Shown piece after piece: positions 60,242 to 64,000 of a stretch of DNA of 64,000 nt; the stretch's first letter is position 1, and every line of letters begins with the position of its first letter. A program made the translations under genes and the position numbers. Source of the stretch: JAFAXA01 sp963777325 (GTDB lineage Bacteria; Pseudomonadota; Alphaproteobacteria; Acetobacterales; Acetobacteraceae); assembly GCA_963777325.1 (NCBI GenBank), contig CAVZQE010000018.1:496001-560000 (forward strand), in the 5' to 3' direction. The notes beneath the pieces were generated by a model. The model saw nothing but the letters and a program-made list of their open reading frames with translations. It did not search any database and was not told where the DNA came from.

Positions 60242-61765
60242 ATGGGCATTTCCCCCGTAATCCGGTTGCACCCGGCGGATGGCGTGGTCATCGCGCGCGC
60301 CATGATCATGCCGGGCACGGTGGTCGAGGAGGGCGTGGCCGCCGCCGAGCGCATTCCGCCGGGCCACAAGATCGCGGTCCGGCCGCACGCGCCGGGCGAG
60401 GCGGTGCGCCGCTACGGCCAGATCATCGGCTTCGCGACCCAGCCGATCGCCCCAGGTCAGCATGTCCATGTCCACAACATGAGCATGGGCGAGTTCGCGA
60501 AGGACTACGCGTTCGGCGAGGACGCCAAGCCCACGCAAATGATCGAGCCGGCCGCGACGTTCCAGGGTTTCCGGCGTCCGGACGGCCGGGCTGCAACGCG
60601 CAACTATATCGGCATCCTCACATCGGTGAATTGCAGCGCCCATGTCGCGGACCTGATCGCGGACGTGTTCAAGCGCAACCCGTTCGGCCGCGACGATCCG
60701 CTGGCGGACTACCCGAACGTGGATGGGGTGGTCGCGCTCACGCACAAGACCGGCTGCGGCATGGCGGCCGGGGAGCCGCTGCATCTGCTGCGCAGGACGC
60801 TCGCCGGCTACGCGCGGCACCCGAATTTCTCGCACGTGGTCGCGATCGGGCTCGGGTGCGAGGTCAACCAGATCGGCGGGCTGCTCGCCGAGCAGAAGCT
60901 CTCCGACCGCCTGCGGAACATGAACATCCAGACCGTCGGCGGCACGCGCAAGACGGTCGAGGCGGGGATCGCGTTCGTTCGCGAGGTTCTGGCCGACTCC
61001 AACCGGGTGCATCGGGAGACGATCTCGGCGAGCGAGCTGACCGTCGCCCTGCAATGCGGCGGCTCGGACGGCTATTCCGGGGTTTCGGCCAATCCCTCGC
61101 TCGGCGTCGCGAGCGATCTCGTGGTGCGGAACGGCGGTTCGGTCATTCTGTCCGAGACGACCGAGACGTATGGCGCCGAGCATCTGTTCACCCGCCGCGC
61201 CGTTAGCCGCGAAGTGGGCGAGAAGCTCGTCGGCCTCATGAAGTGGTGGGAGGACTACACCGCCAAGAACGGCGCCGAGATCAACGCCAATCCCTCTCCC
61301 GGCAACAAGGCCGGCGGATTGACGACGATTCTGGAAAAATCGCTCGGCGCGATGGCCAAGGCCGGCAGCACCAACCTGGTCGATGTCGTGAAATACGCCG
61401 AGACCGTCACCGCCAAGGGCTTCGTGTTCATGGACACGCCCGGCTACGATCCGGTCTCGGCGACGGGGCAGGTGGCGGGCGGCGCCAACGTCGTCTGCTT
61501 CACGACCGGGCGCGGCAGCATGTTCGGCTGCAAGCCCTCGCCCTCGATCAAGATCGCGACCAACTCGGCGATGTACCAGCGCCTGCAGGACGACATGGAC
61601 GTCAATTGCGGCACCATCCTCGACGGCGAGGAGACGGTGGAGCAGGCGGGACAGCGGATCTTCGACATGATTCTGCGCGTCGCCGGCGGTGAGCGGACCA
61701 AGAGCGAGCAGTCGGATTTCGGGTCATCTGAGTTCGCGCCCTGGCAGATCGGCGCGACCGTGTAG
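60242..61765 (+). CDS. UxaA-family sugar-acid dehydratase (altronate/galactarate type)
   Basis: This 507-residue single-chain enzyme has a SAF-type N-terminal domain (about 1-95, IAPGQHVHVHNMSMGEF), then the UxaA core. Conserved cysteines are in VNCSAHV, TGCGMAAGEP, LGCEVNQIGG, LQCGGSDGYSG and MFGCKPSPSIK. They fit a metal-dependent dehydratase. Members act on D-altronate, galactarate or related sugar acids. The MFS gene upstream and the FAH-family gene downstream fit uptake, dehydration and further breakdown of one substrate. Confidence 0.92.
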   Translation: MGISPVIRLHPADGVVIARAMIMPGTVVEEGVAAAERIPPGHKIAVRPHAPGEAVRRYGQIIGFATQPIAPGQHVHVHNMSMGEFAKDYAFGEDAKPTQMIEPAATFQGFRRPDGRAATRNYIGILTSVNCSAHVADLIADVFKRNPFGRDDPLADYPNVDGVVALTHKTGCGMAAGEPLHLLRRTLAGYARHPNFSHVVAIGLGCEVNQIGGLLAEQKLSDRLRNMNIQTVGGTRKTVEAGIAFVREVLADSNRVHRETISASELTVALQCGGSDGYSGVSANPSLGVASDLVVRNGGSVILSETTETYGAEHLFTRRAVSREVGEKLVGLMKWWEDYTAKNGAEINANPSPGNKAGGLTTILEKSLGAMAKAGSTNLVDVVKYAETVTAKGFVFMDTPGYDPVSATGQVAGGANVVCFTTGRGSMFGCKPSPSIKIATNSAMYQRLQDDMDVNCGTILDGEETVEQAGQRIFDMILRVAGGERTKSEQSDFGSSEFAPWQIGATV

Positions 61766-61779
61766 CGGGAGCACGCGAG

Positions 61780-62103
61780 ATGAGTGGCGGGGAGAGCGCG
61801 GGCGCGGCGGCGGCGTCCCGGGCGCGGGCGCTGGCCGAGCAGGCCTTGCATGCGCAGGCGGTCGGCAGGGATGACGAAGCGGACCGGTTGTTCGCGGAGG
61901 CGCAGGAGCTCGATCCGGAGGCGGTAGCCGCCGTGCTCGACGCGCATGATGCCGCGCTGGCGCCGGACGCGCGCGACCGGCCGACGGCGGACCGCGATGC
62001 CGAGCGGGTGCGACGCCGCGAGCCCGAGGCCGATCCCGGCGCTTATCCGGGAAGCACCGGCGAGAACATTCCGGGCGCGAAGCCTCGGAGCGGGGAGAAA
62101 TAG
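61780..62103 (+). CDS. Small hypothetical protein, TPR-like helix pair
   Basis: The protein has 107 residues. An Ala-rich helix pair (ARALAEQALHAQAVGRDDEADRLFAEAQELDPEAVAAVL) looks like a single TPR-like hairpin, then a charged disordered tail (YPGSTGENIPGAKPRSGEK). It lies between the UxaA-type and FAH-family genes, one base before the latter, so it is co-transcribed. I do not recognise a family. Confidence 0.6.
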   Translation: MSGGESAGAAAASRARALAEQALHAQAVGRDDEADRLFAEAQELDPEAVAAVLDAHDAALAPDARDRPTADRDAERVRRREPEADPGAYPGSTGENIPGAKPRSGEK

Positions 62104-62104
62104 C

Positions 62105-63292
62105 ATGATCCAGCATTTCAGGCCGCCGGCGGACGGATTCTCCGGAACGTGGATCGGGCGGGCGTGGCTGCCCGGCGCGAATGGCGGCCCCGCCGTGATC
62201 GTGGTCCGGCCGGACGGGGTGTTCGACATCACCCGCCATGCAGCGACCGTCAGCGCGCTCTGCGACGCGGCCGATCCGGCCGGTTTCGTGCGCGGCCTCG
62301 CGGGCGAGCGGATCGGGGAGGTCGAGGGCCTGCTCGGCAATAGCTGCGCCGGCCGGCGGGACGAGGCGAAGCCCTGGCTGCTCGCGCCGGTCGATCTACA
62401 GGCGATCAAGGCGGCGGGCGTGACCTTCGCCGCAAGCCTGATCGAGCGTATCGTCGAGGAGCACGCCAAAGGCGATCCCGGTTCGGCGGACAGCGTGCGC
62501 GCGAGCCTCGCGACCGAAATCGGCGCCGATCTGTCGAAGATCCGGCCGGGATCGGCGGAATCCGAGGCGTTGCGGCAGGCGCTGGTCCGGCGCGGCCTCT
62601 GGTCGCAATATCTCGAAGTGGGCATAGGGCCGGACGCCGAGGTGTTCACCAAGGCCCAGCCGCTCTCAGCCGTCGGCTTCGGCGCGGATATCGGCATCCA
62701 TCCAAAATCGACCTGGAACAACCCCGAGCCGGAGATCGTCCTCGTGGTTTCGAGCCAGGGCAGGATCGTCGGCGCGACGCTCGGCAACAACGTCAATCTC
62801 CGCGACTTCGAGGGCCGCAGCGCGCTCCTGCTGTCGAAGGCGAAGGACAATAACGCCTCGACCGCCATCGGCCCGTTCGTCCGTCTGTTCGACGCTGAGT
62901 TCACGCTCGACACCGTCCGGAGGAGCGAGGTCAATCTGCACGTCGCGGGCGAGGATGGATTCGAGCTTGACGGCATGAGCCACATGAGCGAGATCAGCCG
63001 CGATCCGGAGGATCTCGTGCAGCAGACGATCGGCGCGACGCATCAGTATCCGGACGGGTTCGTGCTTTTCCTCGGCACGATGTTCGCGCCGACAAAGGAG
63101 CGCGAGGGCGGCGGCGGCGGATTCACGCACAAGCCGGGCGATATCGTTGCGATCGGCTCGTCTGAGCTTGGCACCCTGGTCAATCGCGTGCGAACGAGCG
63201 ATCAGGCGGAGCCTTGGGAGTTCGGCGTCCGCGCCCTCATCGCCAATTTGTCGGCCCGCGGACTGATCGGCGCGGCGGCCTCGGTCGCCTGA
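62105..63292 (+). CDS. Fumarylacetoacetate-hydrolase-family protein, AraD1-like
   Basis: The protein has 395 residues. The C-terminal FAH fold shows PEPEIVLVVSSQGRIVGATLGNNVNLRDFEGR with the metal-binding Glu pair, and LLLSKAKDNNASTAIGPFVRLFD. The second string is typical of the branch that acts on 2-keto-3-deoxy sugar acids (AraD1-like). PDGFVLFLGTMFAP and HKPGDIVAIGSSELGTLVN follow. It probably processes the keto-deoxy acid made by the UxaA-type enzyme. Confidence 0.88.
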   Translation: MIQHFRPPADGFSGTWIGRAWLPGANGGPAVIVVRPDGVFDITRHAATVSALCDAADPAGFVRGLAGERIGEVEGLLGNSCAGRRDEAKPWLLAPVDLQAIKAAGVTFAASLIERIVEEHAKGDPGSADSVRASLATEIGADLSKIRPGSAESEALRQALVRRGLWSQYLEVGIGPDAEVFTKAQPLSAVGFGADIGIHPKSTWNNPEPEIVLVVSSQGRIVGATLGNNVNLRDFEGRSALLLSKAKDNNASTAIGPFVRLFDAEFTLDTVRRSEVNLHVAGEDGFELDGMSHMSEISRDPEDLVQQTIGATHQYPDGFVLFLGTMFAPTKEREGGGGGFTHKPGDIVAIGSSELGTLVNRVRTSDQAEPWEFGVRALIANLSARGLIGAAASVA

Positions 63293-63472
63293 GAACCTGC
63301 GTCGGGCGGCCCATCGGCTGCGATTTTCGGCTGACGCACCCTGTCACTCCGCCGGGAGCGGTCATGTCCTGACCGCCGGGCGGGCTGAGGTGAGTGCTGC
63401 GGGTACCACGCCGCAAGTGCGGACTGAGAATCCCCGGATCAAAAATCCTTAAATGGGAAAATTGCCTGTGCA

Positions 63473-63486
63473 ATGATCTTGATCAG
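63473..63486 (+). promoter_or_regulatory. Possible FNR/FixK box ATGAT-CTTG-ATCAG
   Basis: The symmetrical core TGAT-N4-ATCA of the FNR consensus is intact, with both outer bases changed. It lies 29 bases before the PAP2 start, too close for normal class II activation unless the start codon is further downstream. Repression or chance is possible. Confidence 0.3.
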
Positions 63487-63514
63487 GGAAACGGCGCGGG
63501 GTTACACACGCGAC

Positions 63515-64000
63515 ATGGAAAGTTCGTATGGCGATACAGACCGGAACGGATCCGCTCTTCCGATTCGGGTTCCGCCCTATGTCTTGGGCGCGTTGAGCTC
63601 CTGTGCAATATTTGGGCTCGCGATCGTTCTGGTTCGCAATCCCCACCTGTTCGACTGGCCACTGACGAAGATCATCAACCATGAGGCAAACCGCAGCCAA
63701 ATATTCGATGTAGCCTTTTACGATCTGGACCACTACAATACTTTCTCTGGTCTCCTGCTGATGGCCTTCGTCTGGTTCTGCTGGTTCGGCGTCGATTTAT
63801 TTGAGGAACATGCGAGGATATTGGTTGGGACTCTGCTTGCATTCCCGGTCGGTATGCTCAGCCGGTTCCTGCAACATCAGCTGTCGACCCATCCAAGACC
63901 GTTCTACGACCCGGCGTTCGGCTTCATCCGGCCGTCCATGCTCGACGCGACACCGCTCAATACATGGAATTCATTTCCGAGCGATCACGCGACCGCCTTC
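63515..64000 (+). CDS. PAP2-superfamily phosphatase (partial)
   Basis: The first 162 residues of an integral-membrane phosphatase are present, and the gene continues beyond the window. Three hydrophobic segments are visible (YVLGALSSCAIFGLAIVL; FSGLLLMAFVWFCWFGV; ILVGTLLAFPVGMLSRF). They are followed by the phosphatase motif 1 equivalent (STHPRPFYD) and PSDHATAF, the start of motif 2. Substrates in the family are lipid phosphates such as undecaprenyl diphosphate. Codon use is more A/T-rich than in the neighbouring genes. Confidence 0.85.
   Translation, partial: MESSYGDTDRNGSALPIRVPPYVLGALSSCAIFGLAIVLVRNPHLFDWPLTKIINHEANRSQIFDVAFYDLDHYNTFSGLLLMAFVWFCWFGVDLFEEHARILVGTLLAFPVGMLSRFLQHQLSTHPRPFYDPAFGFIRPSMLDATPLNTWNSFPSDHATAF

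Overview
The window is a gene-dense, high-GC stretch of an alphaproteobacterial chromosome, most likely Acetobacteraceae (Rhodospirillales). This is inferred from an alphaproteobacterial gene set (hflK-hflC-degP, DUF892 and DUF2382 stress proteins, FnrN-type regulator), from a small conserved protein (17861-18637) of a type I associate with Acetobacteraceae, and from the strong G/C third-position bias of almost every gene. There is no rRNA, no recognisable tRNA and no CRISPR array.

Layout. 69-2746 (minus): end of the F0 ATP synthase operon (atpI, atpB) and gltX. 2810-8878: a phosphoesterase with a carbohydrate-binding-like tail, divergent comEC, yjbQ, a patatin lipase and a Crp/Fnr regulator. 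9158-14541: two DUF892 ferritin-like proteins, a GH1-like hydrolase, UDP-galactopyranose mutase and a glycosyltransferase whose 3' end is frameshifted. 14757-16097: NDH-2 NADH dehydrogenase behind a leader rich in inverted repeats. 16164-17860: a less GC-rich islet with an orphan DndB/DGQHR-like gene and, opposite its leader, a candidate structured RNA ending in a strong intrinsic terminator. 17861-23730: conserved hypothetical, degP, hflC, hflK, mrp. 23847-29724: coiled-coil protein, a GT2/deacetylase-like fusion, a Uma2 nuclease, a TIGR04282/TIGR04283 transferase pair, a sterol-desaturase-like protein and two small exported proteins.

30299-40062 is a metabolic block. It holds dhaK-dhaL, an exported DUF6134-like protein, larC-larE-larB (nickel-pincer nucleotide cofactor synthesis, with no larA in view), a Tat-exported aldo/keto reductase, two MFS transporters and an amidohydrolase. 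40243-46211 is a run of eight plus-strand stress-type genes: DUF2382/YsnF, 17M-like, LEA-like, holin-X-like, DUF3618 and GlsB. One of them carries a second frameshift. 46268-56982 is an oxygen/NO-related block: flavohaemoglobin, YihY, pyrophosphatase, an FnrN-type iron-sulfur regulator, a CBS-BON protein behind a well-placed FNR box, a second Crp/Fnr regulator, three multihaem c cytochromes and a ba3-type terminal oxidase.

56993-63292 starts with a short AraC regulator whose 3' end carries an insertion sequence with 17-bp target duplications. A sugar-acid catabolic cluster follows (MFS, UxaA-type dehydratase, FAH-family enzyme). A PAP2 phosphatase runs off the right edge.

The observations most worth following are the lar cluster without LarA, the DndB-like islet with its antisense structured RNA, the two frameshifts of identical form, and the FnrN/FNR-box pair next to the oxidase cluster.
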